Below are positions 18,326 to 27,929 of a DNA stretch of 64,000 bases, piece after piece; position 1 is the stretch's first letter; each line of letters opens with the position of its first letter. The DNA comes from a bacterium (GTDB lineage Bacteria; Hinthialibacterota; Hinthialibacteria; H5-UNCL2). Location: positions 295,820 through 359,819 of the forward strand of contig JABTUV010000005.1 in the NCBI GenBank assembly GCA_015075175.1, given 5' to 3'. The translations under genes and the position numbers were made by a program. The notes under the pieces were generated by a model. The model was not told where the DNA came from. It saw only the letters and a program-made list of their open reading frames with translations, and searched no databases.

Positions 18326-19319
18326 CGAGTCCCTCCGCGCGCAGGAGCTCTCGCAGTTCCTCTTTGCCGATCAGGTTCTCCTGGGTCGTAAATCCCTCGA
18401 CGCGCTGGGGGAAGGTGTAATTTTTGGCGCGGCGCTCGGAGATGATGACGCCGTACTCGTCCACGACCAGGCAGCGGCTGCGCTCCTCCTCGGTCATCAG
18501 CTCCTCGTCGAGTTTTTCGCCCGGGTTTTTGCCGCGCACTTCGAGGGAAATGTCGCGCGGGTCGCGGCCGCAGCGCGGGCCGTACTCCTCGATGAGGACC
18601 TCCGCCAGGTCGCGGATGCGCACCACGGGCATTTTGAGGACGAAAATCTCCCCCCCCTCCGCCAGCGAGAGCGCCTTGAAGACCAGCCCGACGGCCTTCG
18701 GGATGGACATCACGAAGCGCCTCATCCTGTCGTCGTGGAGGACGACGGGGCCGCCGTTTTCGATCATCTTCTTGAAGATGGGGATGACGGAGCCGCGGCT
18801 GTCCAGGACGTTGCCGAAGCGCACGCAGAGGAAGGTCTTTTTAGGTTCGATGCGATAGAAGCTGGCCCAAGTCATGAGTTTTTCGGCCAAGAGTTTGGTC
18901 GCGCCCATGGTCCCCGTGGGGGAGACGGCCTTGTCGGTGGAGATGCCGACGACTTTCTCGACGCCGCTCTCCAAGGCGGCGGTGATGACGTTCTCGGTTC
19001 CGATGACGTTGGTTTTGACGACTTCAAAGGGGTTGTACTCGCAGGCCTCGACGCGTTTGAGGGCGGCGGCGTGGAAGATGACGTGCACGCCCTCGACGGC
19101 GCGCCGCAGGCGCTCCAGATCGCGCACGTCGCCGAGGAGAAAGCGCAGATTGGGATGGTCGGCGAGGGCGGCGCGCATCTGGAACTGCTTGTACTCGTCG
19201 CGCGAGTAGATGCGCACGTGGCGGGGGGCGTAGGCCAAGAGTTGGCGCACGATCTCGCCGCCGATGCTGCCGGTCCCGCCGGTAACAAGGACGGTCTTGT
19301 TCTCGAAGAGTTCGCGCAT
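18321..19319 (-). CDS. pseB: UDP-GlcNAc 4,6-dehydratase-like (PseB/FlaA1/CapD family)
   Basis: 332 aa short-chain dehydrogenase. The Rossmann motif is GGTGSIG at 14-20. KRVEACEYNPFEVVKTNVIG and the STDKAVSPTGTMGATK segment carry the Asp-Lys catalytic pair of inverting UDP-GlcNAc dehydratases. The length fits soluble PseB/FlaA1 rather than membrane-anchored CapD. It makes UDP-4-keto-6-deoxy sugar, the first step towards pseudaminic-type acids, which fits NeuB downstream. The start at 19319 is chosen because the longer frame is translated inverted repeat. Specific symbol inferred from context. Confidence 0.85.
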   Translation of the reverse strand: MRELFENKTVLVTGGTGSIGGEIVRQLLAYAPRHVRIYSRDEYKQFQMRAALADHPNLRFLLGDVRDLERLRRAVEGVHVIFHAAALKRVEACEYNPFEVVKTNVIGTENVITAALESGVEKVVGISTDKAVSPTGTMGATKLLAEKLMTWASFYRIEPKKTFLCVRFGNVLDSRGSVIPIFKKMIENGGPVVLHDDRMRRFVMSIPKAVGLVFKALSLAEGGEIFVLKMPVVRIRDLAEVLIEEYGPRCGRDPRDISLEVRGKNPGEKLDEELMTEEERSRCLVVDEYGVIISERRAKNYTFPQRVEGFTTQENLIGKEELRELLRAEGLV

Positions 19320-19334
19320 GGAGTGACTCCGCGC

Positions 19335-19420
19335 AAAAATGGGGTCAGCGCCTACTTTTGCGGATAGGCTTTCGCGGACGCAACAACATGGCGGCAAAAA
19401 TAGGCGCTGACCCCATTTTT
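19335..19420. repeat. Inverted repeat, arms of about 26 bases
   Basis: AAAAATGGGGTCAGCGCCTA (19335-19354) and its near-perfect reverse complement ending at 19420 flank a 35-base loop; about 26 of 27 positions pair. It separates pseB from the membrane glycosyltransferase and could form a strong RNA hairpin within the operon. Confidence 0.85.
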
Positions 19421-19440
19421 AGACGATTAACCTGTCGGCG

Positions 19441-20942
19441 TCAATGCGGGCGCGGATATTCGACCAGATGCCAGTCGGGCGCGCCGTCCGCCGGACCGAA
19501 GTAGGCCAGAAGCGAGGGCGCGCCCAGAAGAGCGTTCAGGCGCACGAGGTCCGGCTGGGGTATGGCCCAGACGGTCTCCCTGCCGGCGGATCGCACCTGG
19601 GGCGGAACGGGTGCACCCAGCGGCCAGGCGACGAAGGTAACGTCCGACCGGGCGCGCACAAGCGCGCCGACCGACTCGCGGCCGTACACCATGTTGAGGA
19701 CGACCACGGGCCGGTCGGAGGGCAGTCGGTCGTGGATGAAGCGGGCCAGCTCGCATTCCTTGGCCTGGAAGGCGAAGCGCAGGGCGGGCTGGCGCGCGTA
19801 GGCGACGAAGTACGTGTAGGCGCCGATGCCGGACGCGCCCGCGATGACGAAGGCAAAAAGGAGCGTTGCGGCGAGGCGCCGGCTGCGCCGCGCCAAGAGG
19901 GCGGCGCCGGCGACCAGGCCGTCGGCGGTGAGGATGGCGGTAGGCACGACATTGCCCAGCGCGCGCAGATGGTGCGGGCAGGCGTCGCTGAAAATGGTCG
20001 GCAGAAGCGTGGCGACCCACAGCGCCAGCAGCCCGAGTCGCGCGGGCGTGGGCCGGGCGACGGCGCGGCCCATGCCGGCGATGAGAAAAGGCAGGAGGAG
20101 GAGCGGCCAGGCGGGCCGGCCGGGGACGTTGTGGCGGGGCTGGGCGTCGCCGCGATGCGTGAACATCCACAGCGCGCGCGCGGCGTTCATGGCGATGGGT
20201 ACGGGGCTGGGCGTTTGCTGGAAGACGTTGGTTTCAGTCACGCGCGAGGAGAGGAGCGCGCCGGTGCGGGCGTAGACCATGAGCATCCAGCTGCCGGCCA
20301 AAATGAGAAAGACGGTCAACGAGACAGCGACGCGGCTGCGCAGAGGCGGCCGCTTGAGGGCGACGACGGCCAGCGCGGCGAAGGCCAAGGGCGGCAGAAG
20401 CCAGAAGGCGAAGTAGGCGTGCCAACTTACGCCGCAGAGAGCGCCGAAGCTGAGCCAGCGCGTCCAAGTGGGGCGCTGCCAGGCGCGCGCCAACGCCCAT
20501 CCGCAGAGCGCAATCGCCAGTGGAGTGAGGATGGCGCGGAATCCGATGCGCGAGAAGATGACATGCCAGTGGGAAACGGCGACCAGCCACGCGGCCAGCC
20601 AGGCGGTGCGGCGCGAGGCGATGCTGCGGGCGAACAGGTAGACCGCGGGAAGGGTCAAGAGGCCGCAGAGGACGGAGGCCAGGCGCAGGCCCAGGGGGGT
20701 TGGGCCTGCAAGGGCGCAGGTGAGCGAGGCGGGCAAAGCGTATAGCGGCTGGCCGCAAATCCAGGCGGGGTCCCAGCGGCCGGTCGAGAGGAAAGTCGAG
20801 AGTTCGGTGAGGTTGCGGGCCTCGTCCATCCAGAGGCCGGGGGGAAGGCTGTCGAGGCGCCAGAGCCGCAGGCCCGCGGCGACCAGGAGCAGCAGCGCCC
20901 ATCCGGTAGGTGAGGGCCGAGCCGGCGCGAGAGAGTATTCAT
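19441..20942 (-). CDS. Multi-spanning membrane glycosyltransferase (GT39/ArnT-like)
   Basis: About 500 aa if the N-terminus is restored. Ten or more hydrophobic helices alternate with short loops. The acidic first-loop motif LPPGLWMDEARNL matches the catalytic loop of GT-C (PMT/ArnT) enzymes that use polyprenyl-phosphate sugars at the periplasmic side. The first in-frame ATG (20829) lies inside this motif, so the true start is upstream. The ATG at 20942 is one base out of frame; the intervening in-frame text (WALLLLVAAGLRLWRLDSL) is a typical first helix. A single missing base near 20914 would explain this. Head of the minus-strand surface-sugar locus. Confidence 0.75.
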
Positions 20943-20990
20943 GGCGCTACCTTAACGAAGGAGGGCGCGCCGCCAGCCGGGACAGCAGGG

Positions 20991-21800
20991 CAGTCGCCCG
21001 TGAGCTTCTGGGCCTCACCCGTGGAGGATATGACAGCGAGGCCGCTGCCGCGAAGGCGGGATGGCCGAGCCCAGGCCGTCCTCGATACGCCGGAGTACCG
21101 GCTACTCGAGGACTCGGTTTTTCTTTCTTTTGCCAACCTGCCAAGGCTCGTTTTTGAGAGCAGTCGCCCGTGAGGCTTCGCCTCACCCGTGGAGGATATG
21201 ACAGCGAGGCCGCTGCGAAGGCGGGATGGCCGCGTCCAGGCCGTCCTCTCGATACGCCGGAGTACCGGCTACTCGAGGACTCGGTTTTTCTTTCTTTTGC
21301 CAACGTGCCAAGGCTCGTTTTTGAGAGCAGTCGCCCGTGAGGCTTCGCCTCACCCGTGGAGGATATGACAGCGAGGCCGCTGCGAAGGCGGGATGGCCGC
21401 ATTCAGGCCGTCCTCTCGATACGCCGGAGCCCGGCCACCGAGGACCTCGGTTTTCTTCTTTGCCAACGCGCGAGCTCGGTTTTTTGAGTAGCTTCGCCTC
21501 ACCCGTGGAGGATATGATGAGGCCGCTGAAGAAGGCGGGATGGCCGCATCAGGCCGTCCTCTCGATACCGGAGTACCGGCTACTCGAGGACCCCGGCTTT
21601 CTTTTGCCAACGGCCAAGGCTCGTTTTGAGAGCAGTCGCCTGTGAGGCTTCGCCTCACCCGTGGAGGATATGACAGCGAGGCCGCTGCGAAGGCGGGATG
21701 GCCGCGTCCAGGCCGTCCTCTCGATACGCCGGAGTACCGGCTACTCGAGGACTCGGGTTTACTTTCTGTCGCAACCGCCTCCGGACGCCTGTTTTCAGAG
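20991..21800. repeat. Tandem array of about five 150-170-base units containing B hairpins
   Basis: Units start near 20991, 21161, 21328, 21484 and 21632. Each holds GAGGCTTCGCCTCACCC, then GTGGAGGATATGACAGCGAG, a B hairpin and a GCCAAGGCTCGTTTTTGAGA tail. The fourth unit is shortest and most eroded; the last passes into an A element. Open frames inside are repeat-derived. No spacers are present, so this is not CRISPR. Confidence 0.9.
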
Positions 21801-21827
21801 CCGTCGGCGATTTCGGGCGCGGGGGGA

Positions 21828-21900
21828 GGGACAGGCGCCGATTTTCAAGCGGCGTCTCTCCTCGACCGGAAGATGGGCGTGGAAAATCGGTGACCGTCCC
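21828..21900. repeat. Family A inverted repeat
   Basis: GACAGGCGCCGATTTTCAAG and GGAAAATCGGTGACCGTCCC form inverted ends about 70 bases apart. It follows directly on the last B copy of the tandem array. Confidence 0.8.
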
Positions 21901-21929
21901 CTCTGCCCTCTTTCGGCTATACTACGCCC

Positions 21930-23137
21930 GTGCATTTTCAACCCAGGGGGCAGTCGCCAGGAGGGCTGAGGGTTGGCACGATTTGCTGGGCCGTTCTGGT
22001 CGCCGGGACGGCGCCGGAGCTGGAGCGCTTTGACGGCGTGATTCCGCGCGCCCAGTTGGACACGTTCTCTCGCGCGCGGTGACGATGGCGGGCCTTCTGC
22101 ACGAGCACGGCGACGTGGACGATCAGATACGCTTTTGAAACATACCGGCGCGCGCTTTGCGGGCGGACGCTCTTATTGTGGGGCGGCGAAGAGAACCTGG
22201 TGGGTCTGTTGTCGACGGCGCGGTCGCGCGAGCGGAAGATTCACGCCGCCCTGCCGGAGCTGTGGCTGCAGGCGGCCGTCTTCGAGATCGTGTCGGAGGG
22301 AAAAGCACGCGGTTCCGCCGTGGGTCTCCTCCGAGTTCAGGTTCCGCATCGCGCCCGCAATTTCTCTTACAACGACATGCTGTATCCCGACGGCCGATAC
22401 AGCTAAGAACCACTGGCGGCGGGCGCGTCCGATACCCGACATGAGCCGGACGGAGACGCAGATGGTTCTACTTTCTGGCGCGGCAGTACATCGACGTGGG
22501 CGTGGAGGCGATCCACTTCGGGCAGGTGGAGTTGATGGGCCGCAACGACCGCGAGTACGGGGCGTGGGAGAAGATGCTGGCGCGGGTGCGGGCGTATGGG
22601 CGGGCGCAGGCGCGGCGGGGGATGGTGCTCTGCGACGCGCACGTGCCGCGCGGCGGGGTGCGGGTGGGGGAACGCCTGCTTTTTGACTTTCATTCCTTCC
22701 CCATGCGCATCGACGAGGTCCCCGAGCGGCCCATGGAGGGCGTGTTGCGCACCGGCTATCTGGACGGCATTTACGGGCGCAGCCTGGGCGGCGTCACTCC
22801 CAGCGGATGGCGGTGCGAGCATCTGCCGTACCTGGTCGAGCTGGACAACTTCGGCCGGAGCGGCAAGGAGGGGCAGAACATCGGCGGGCATTGGATCTGG
22901 GGTTACGACGAGATCACGTGGTTCGCGCACCTGTCGCAGCCGGCGCGCGAGGCGTGGCTGCGGTATGCGTGGAAGTGGGTGCGGGAGAACGATCCCAACG
23001 GGTATTTGCAGATGCCGGGCAGCCGGAACCTCGCCGTCCCCGTGGAGGGGAAGGACTGGTACTGGGCGAGCCGGAAGAGCGCAGCCTGCCCGGATGGGTT
23101 CGGGGATGAGGAGACGATCCGGGAGATTTGGCGTTAG
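21930..23137 (+). pseudogene. Frameshifted gene, unknown exported protein
   Basis: The 22496-23137 part is one clean frame (VGVEAIHFGQVELMGRNDRE ... IGGHWIWGYDEITWFAHL ... QMPGSRNLAVPVEGKDWYWA). Further upstream the same protein can be followed in pieces through at least four frame changes: LLWGGEENLVGLLSTARSRE, LPELWLQAAVFEIVSEG, NFSYNDMLYPDGRY, RTETQMWFYFLARQYIDV. A GTG at 21930 with TATACT just upstream and a hydrophobic start (TICWAVLVAGTAP) suggests a signal peptide. The repeated aromatic and acidic motifs look like a glycoside-hydrolase-type TIM barrel, but I do not recognise the family. Decayed, or a patch of sequence error. Confidence 0.55.
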
Positions 23138-23143
23138 CTCGTA

Positions 23144-23173
23144 TGGACTGCGGCTGCTTGCGGCCGCAGTCCA
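23144..23173 (+). terminator. Perfect hairpin after the frameshifted gene (family D)
   Basis: TGGACTGCGGC and GCCGCAGTCCA pair around an eight-base loop, seven bases after the TAG at 23135-23137. There is no T-run, so it is either an RNA-stabilising hairpin or a non-canonical terminator. Confidence 0.5.
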
Positions 23174-23258
23174 AAAGAGAGGGCGTCCGCGGCGCTTGAC
23201 GGTGGGGGGCGGCTGCTTTTAATATCAAGCCACGACATCTCAAGGAGAAGTTACTTCC

Positions 23259-24464
23259 ATGCGGTTGCAGAGAATGATCTTGGCCGTGATGGCGGCCGGA
23301 GCGCTGGGGTTGTGGGGTTGCGGGACGACGCAACCGGACGGCGACGCGGCGCCGGTCGAGGAGGGCATCGTCCAAGCGACGGAACTGGCTCCCGAGCCGG
23401 CGGTCGCGCTCACGCCCACCCCCATGGTCGCGGCGACGCGCATCAACGTGCAGCCGCAAGTGGACGAACTCAAGAAGCAACTGGCGCCCGGCGGCCCGGA
23501 CGCCTCCAAGCAGGGCCTTGTTTTCGACGCGACCCGCGTCAATTTCGGCAAGATCAAGTCCACCGCCGGCATTCTCTCGGCGACCTTCACCGCCCATAAT
23601 CGCACCGACAAGCCGATCCAGATCGTGCGCACGGAAAAGGACTGCGGATGCCTGCTCTCAAGGCCCCTTCCCAACCAGGTAGGTCCGGGCGAGACGCTGA
23701 CCGTCATGCTGCAGATGAATCCCTCGGGAAAAAACGGGCGGCTCTCGCACATGTTCACCATCCAGACCGACGAGGAAACGCCCTACTACTTTCTCAACAT
23801 GCTGGCGGACGTCGAGCTGGTGCGCGGAGCGGACCAGCCCAATATCTATATTCCTTCGCTGGTGCGCGGAACCACCGAGCACGTGCAGGTGATCATCGAC
23901 TCGGCGTCGGACATTCTGCCGCGGGCGCTGTTCGAGCTGCCGGACGCCAACCTGGTGTTGGGCGGGACGCAGGTGGACGGGGCGACGCTGGACCTGTGGA
24001 TCACGACCGCGCCGACGGCGGTGCGCGGCAAGATACCGGCGCGGCTGATCGTGCGGCATCCCGACACGCGGGCGGAGGCGGCGATCGTGCCCATGATCGT
24101 GGTGATCGACGACAACGTGCATTTCAACACGCCCTCCATCTTCCTGGGTCGGATGAAACCGGGCGAACCGGCGAGCAAGGAGGTGCAACTGGTGTCCTAC
24201 TTCGGGGACGTGCCCCGGGTGATCCGGGCGCGGGTGGAAAACGAGCGGGGCGAGGCGGGGTCGGTGGAAGTGGTGCGGGCGCCGGTCGCCACGCTGGTGC
24301 GCGTGACCGCCGATCCCGACAAGGCCATCGGGCCGGTGTATCGGGCGACCTTGCGCGTCGAGTTGGAGAGCGCCGAGCAACCGGAGGCGCTCTTGCCGGT
24401 ACTCGGCATCGTAGAGCAGAAGCAGAACACGCTGGACTTTTCCGCAACGCCGACGGGGCCGTAG
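23259..24464 (+). CDS. DUF1573-domain lipoprotein
   Basis: 401 aa. Lipoprotein signal MRLQRMILAVMAAGALGLWG with the Cys at 21, then a Pro/Ala-rich linker (EPAVALTPTPMVAATRI). The DUF1573 immunoglobulin-like domain begins at VNFGKIKSTAGILSATFTAH with the family's DCGCL motif (TEKDCGCLLSRP). Two further beta-rich segments follow (PNIYIPSLVRGTTEHVQV; HFNTPSIFLGRMKPGEPASK). Probably a periplasmic-facing scaffold or binding protein; no enzymatic residues seen. AAGGAGAAG ribosome-binding site. Confidence 0.85.
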   Translation: MRLQRMILAVMAAGALGLWGCGTTQPDGDAAPVEEGIVQATELAPEPAVALTPTPMVAATRINVQPQVDELKKQLAPGGPDASKQGLVFDATRVNFGKIKSTAGILSATFTAHNRTDKPIQIVRTEKDCGCLLSRPLPNQVGPGETLTVMLQMNPSGKNGRLSHMFTIQTDEETPYYFLNMLADVELVRGADQPNIYIPSLVRGTTEHVQVIIDSASDILPRALFELPDANLVLGGTQVDGATLDLWITTAPTAVRGKIPARLIVRHPDTRAEAAIVPMIVVIDDNVHFNTPSIFLGRMKPGEPASKEVQLVSYFGDVPRVIRARVENERGEAGSVEVVRAPVATLVRVTADPDKAIGPVYRATLRVELESAEQPEALLPVLGIVEQKQNTLDFSATPTGP

Positions 24465-24479
24465 GGGCGCTTAACACGC

Positions 24480-24640
24480 ATCTGTCATTTCGAGCGAAGC
24501 GAGAAATCCGCGGTCCTGCGCTTGGCGTGGGGTCATGGGGGGAAGATTTCTCCCTTCGGTCGAAATGACAGCTTCGGTCGGTCGAAATGACGGCCTCGGT
24601 AGAAAGGACAGCTTCGGTCGAGAGGACAGCAAGGGCGTGG
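24480..24640. repeat. Family I repeats
   Basis: TCATTTCGAGCGAAGCGAG, then the reversed GAAGATTTCTCCCTTCGGTC, then three shorter CGGTCG-AGGACAGC echoes. Same family as 14098, 37168 and 49452. Confidence 0.7.
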
Positions 24641-24660
24641 GGGGACTTCCAGACTTTCCG

Positions 24661-24778
24661 CTAGTGCCGTTTCTCAAAAAGTAGTTGCGGGAAAGGAGAA
24701 ACCGAGTCCGAAAGTAGCGATACTCCGCGTATCGAGAGGACGACGGGGGCGCTACAACTTTTCTTGCAACGGCACTAG
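24661..24778. repeat. Family C MITE-like element with perfect 11-base terminal inverted repeats
   Basis: 118 bases bounded by CTAGTGCCGTT and AACGGCACTAG. The subterminal parts CTCAAAAAGTAGTTGCGGG and GCGCTACAACTTTTCTTGC are also partly inverted. A reverse-oriented B hairpin occupies 24702-24743. No coding capacity: a non-autonomous element. Confidence 0.85.
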
Positions 24779-24863
24779 GCGCAATCCGCTTACCATCGGC
24801 GCCGGCTTGCGCTAACATCCGACCTGTATTCCCAATGACCATCCCGCGAGACTGGGAGCGCGC

Positions 24864-27800
24864 ATGTCCAGGAGCAGCCTGTCCGGCCTTCTCGCCCGCT
24901 GGGGGTTCTCCGCGTTTCTCCTGACCCAGTTTCTGGGCGCGCTCAACGACAACATCTACCAGATGGTGATCCAACTGTTGGCGGCGCGCTGGACGCAGAC
25001 GCAACAGGAGGCCAGCGGTTACGTGGCCGCCGCGCTGGGCGTGTTCGTATTGCCCTTCCTGCTTTTTTCCGGCTTCGCGGGCTACCTGGCGGACGTGAAG
25101 AGCAAGCGCACCGTTTTGATTGCGACCAAGTCGCTGGAGATCGTGGCCATGCTCTTGGCCTTTTTGGCGTTCTTTTCCGGCAGCATTGCCGTCATGCTGG
25201 GCGTGCTGTTTCTCATGGCCACGCAGTCGGCGTTCTTCTCCCCCGCCAAGTACGGCATTCTGCCGGAGATGCTGCCGGATCGGGACCTGTCGCGGGCCAA
25301 CGGCCTTTTGGAAATGACGACGTTTGTGGCCATCGTCTTGGGCGGGGCCTTGGGCGGCTATCTGCTCAAGCTCTGGTCGGGACAGCTGCCGTGGATCGGG
25401 CTGCTTCTGGTGGGGATCGCGGTGGTGGGCACGGCGGCCAGTTTCGGCATCGCGCGCGTGCCGGCCTCGGGCGCGCGCAAGCGTTTCTCGCCGCTGCTCG
25501 TCGTCAGCGAGATCGTGGCGGGCGTGTCGCGCATCCGCGCGGACCGGCGGCTCTCCTTCGTCGTTTTGGGCATCTGCTATTTCTTCTTTCTGGGAGCTTT
25601 GACCAAGACGGAGATCGTGATTCTGGGGACCAAGGTGATGAACTTGTCCGACGCGCAGGCCAGCCTCATGTACGTGTGGTTGGCGCTGGGGATCGGCGGC
25701 GGCAGCCTTCTGGCGGGACGGCTCTCGGGGGACAAGATCGAACTCGGCCTCGTGCCCGTCGGTTCGCTGGGGATGGGGCTGTTCTCGGCGCTCTTGTCGG
25801 CGTCGTACCAGTCGTACACGTGGACCTGCACGTGTTTTGCGGCGCTGGGGGTCTCGGGGGGGCTGTTTATCGTTCCGCTCAACGCCTTCTTGCAGCAACG
25901 CCCCGCGCGCGAGGAGAAAGGGCGGATTCTGGCGACCAACAACGTGCTGACGACGATCTCGATTCTATTGGCGGTCGCGGTCGTGTTCGTGGCGGGCAAG
26001 CTGTGGGGCGTCTCCGCCGACCGGATCTTTCTTTATTTGGGCCTTTTCACCTGGATGGGGACGGTGTTGGTCCTCTGTCTCCTGCCTGATTTCTTCGTGC
26101 GCTTCGTCTTGTGGGCGGCGACCAACGCGCTCTATCGCATCCGCATCGAGGGGGAGGAGCACATCCCGCGGCGGGGGCCGGCGCTGCTCGTGTGCAATCA
26201 CGTCTCGCACGTGGACGCATTGATCGTGTCGGCGTGCGTGCAGCGGTTCGTGCGCTTTCTCGTGTACGCGGGTTTCTACCGGCTGCCGGCGCTCTACTGG
26301 CTGTTCAAGCTCATGCGGGCCATTCCCATCTCGGGCGACAATCCGCGGGCGGCGCTGCGCGCCTTGGAGGCTGCGCGACGCGAGTTGGAGGCCGGCCACG
26401 TGGTGTGCATCTTCGCGGAGGGCGGCATCACGCGCACCGGCAATCTGCTGGCGTTCAAGAACGGCCTGGTGCGGATCGCTCGCGGTCTGTCCGTGCCCAT
26501 CGTGCCGGTGCATTTGGATCGATTGTGGGGAAGCGTTTTCAGTTTCAAGGACGGTCGATTCTGGTGGAAGAAGCCGGAGCGGACACCCTATCCGGTGACG
26601 GTGACGTTCAGGGCGGCGATGGATGCGAGCGCGGGGGGGGAGGAGGGGGGGCGGGAGCTCCGGGTGTGGGGGGCGGCGGGGGCGGCGAAGCGGCGGGGGC
26701 GGGCGGCGACGCGGCCGCGGCGGCTGGCGCGGAGCGCGCGGCGGCGGGGCGGGGCGCCGGCGCTACTGGACGCCGGGGGCCGCAGCCTCTCCTTTCGTGA
26801 ACTCGTTCGGCAGGCGCGCGCGGTTTCTTCAGCTCTCCGCCCGGCGGACGGCGAAACCGCCGCGCTGGCGCTGGCCTTTCCGCTCGGCATCGACGGCGCC
26901 GTCGCCAACGCGGCGGCGCAATACGCCGGTCGCGTCACGCTCAACCTGGACGCGCGCGCCGATTCTGCCACCTGGCGGCGGCAGATGGCCTCTGCGGCCT
27001 GCGGTACGCTCGTGGCGCCTCACCGGCTCCTCGCCGAAAGGGCGGAGCTGGAGCGGGTCCGGCTGCTCTCGTGGGAGGAGGTGGTCGAGCGCGCGGGCGC
27101 GCATCGGCCGCCCTTGTCTCTCGTGCGGCGGTCGGCGTCGCGCCTGGTCAGGTCGCCGGACCCCGCCGCCATCGTTTACGCACACCACCGGGACGGAGTG
27201 GAACGGGGCGTGGTGCTGTCGCATCGCAACATTCTCCATGCGCTGGAGGGGCTGGCGCAGGTGCTGTGGACCACGCGGGAAGACCGGCTGCTTTCGACCC
27301 TGCCGTTCTGGCAGGCGGCGGGGCTGTCGGGTTCGCTGTGGTTTCCCTTGATCGCGGGGCTGGGCGTGGTCCTGGTAGAGGAGGGCGAAAGTCCAGAGGT
27401 GCTGGAGCGGGCGGCGCGCACGGGGCGGCCCACGCTGGTCTTGGCGACGCCCTCGCAATACGCGGCCATGACGGCGCGGGTCGCGCCGGAGGCGCTGGCG
27501 AGCGTGCGCCACTTCATCGCCGCGGGAGCGGAGCGCCTGGACGAGGCGACGGCGGAGGCCTTTCGCGCGCGCTTTGGTCGCGGCATTCTCGCCGCCTATG
27601 GACTCTCCGAGATGGCGCCCATCGTCTCCATCAACGCGCCCGACGTGGAGGATGGCGCGCTGCGACAGGCGGGCGGCCGGCCGGGAAGCGTGGGGCATCC
27701 GATTCCCGGCGTGGCGGTCAGGATCGTGGATGAGACCGGCCGGCGCGTGCCGCCCGGGACGCCGGGACGCATTCAGGTGAAAGGGCCCAATCTTTTTCTG

Positions 27801-27929
27801 GGATACGTTAATGATTCCGCGCGGGCCGGGCAGGTGATTGCCGACGGGTGGTTGGAGACGGGGGACTTGGGGTTTGTGGATGAGGAGGGGTTTTTGCATT
27901 TGACGGGATGGGAAATTTTGACGGGATAA
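24864..27929 (+). CDS. aas: Aas-type fusion: MFS (LplT-like) + acyltransferase + AMP-ligase, C-terminally truncated
   Basis: 1021 aa. Residues about 1-410 form a 12-helix major-facilitator domain (FLTQFLGALNDNIYQMVIQL) like the lysophospholipid flippase LplT. About 425-600 is a PlsC-type acyltransferase with NHVSHVDAL (HX4D) and IFAEGGITRTG. About 640-1021 is an acyl-ACP-synthetase-like adenylating domain with AYGLSEMAPIVSIN and GWLETGDLGFVDEEGFLHL. Together these flip lysophospholipid inward and re-acylate it. The protein stops just after HLTG, inside an L repeat, so the adenylating domain's C-terminal lid with its catalytic Lys is missing. The 26625-26770 linker is very G-rich. Confidence 0.88.
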   Translation: MSRSSLSGLLARWGFSAFLLTQFLGALNDNIYQMVIQLLAARWTQTQQEASGYVAAALGVFVLPFLLFSGFAGYLADVKSKRTVLIATKSLEIVAMLLAFLAFFSGSIAVMLGVLFLMATQSAFFSPAKYGILPEMLPDRDLSRANGLLEMTTFVAIVLGGALGGYLLKLWSGQLPWIGLLLVGIAVVGTAASFGIARVPASGARKRFSPLLVVSEIVAGVSRIRADRRLSFVVLGICYFFFLGALTKTEIVILGTKVMNLSDAQASLMYVWLALGIGGGSLLAGRLSGDKIELGLVPVGSLGMGLFSALLSASYQSYTWTCTCFAALGVSGGLFIVPLNAFLQQRPAREEKGRILATNNVLTTISILLAVAVVFVAGKLWGVSADRIFLYLGLFTWMGTVLVLCLLPDFFVRFVLWAATNALYRIRIEGEEHIPRRGPALLVCNHVSHVDALIVSACVQRFVRFLVYAGFYRLPALYWLFKLMRAIPISGDNPRAALRALEAARRELEAGHVVCIFAEGGITRTGNLLAFKNGLVRIARGLSVPIVPVHLDRLWGSVFSFKDGRFWWKKPERTPYPVTVTFRAAMDASAGGEEGGRELRVWGAAGAAKRRGRAATRPRRLARSARRRGGAPALLDAGGRSLSFRELVRQARAVSSALRPADGETAALALAFPLGIDGAVANAAAQYAGRVTLNLDARADSATWRRQMASAACGTLVAPHRLLAERAELERVRLLSWEEVVERAGAHRPPLSLVRRSASRLVRSPDPAAIVYAHHRDGVERGVVLSHRNILHALEGLAQVLWTTREDRLLSTLPFWQAAGLSGSLWFPLIAGLGVVLVEEGESPEVLERAARTGRPTLVLATPSQYAAMTARVAPEALASVRHFIAAGAERLDEATAEAFRARFGRGILAAYGLSEMAPIVSINAPDVEDGALRQAGGRPGSVGHPIPGVAVRIVDETGRRVPPGTPGRIQVKGPNLFLGYVNDSARAGQVIADGWLETGDLGFVDEEGFLHLTGWEILTG

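Noticed and set aside
20991..21893. Possible CRISPR array or small genes in the tandem block
   Set aside because: Units are 150-170 bases without unique spacers, and open frames in it are the repeat translated in different phases.
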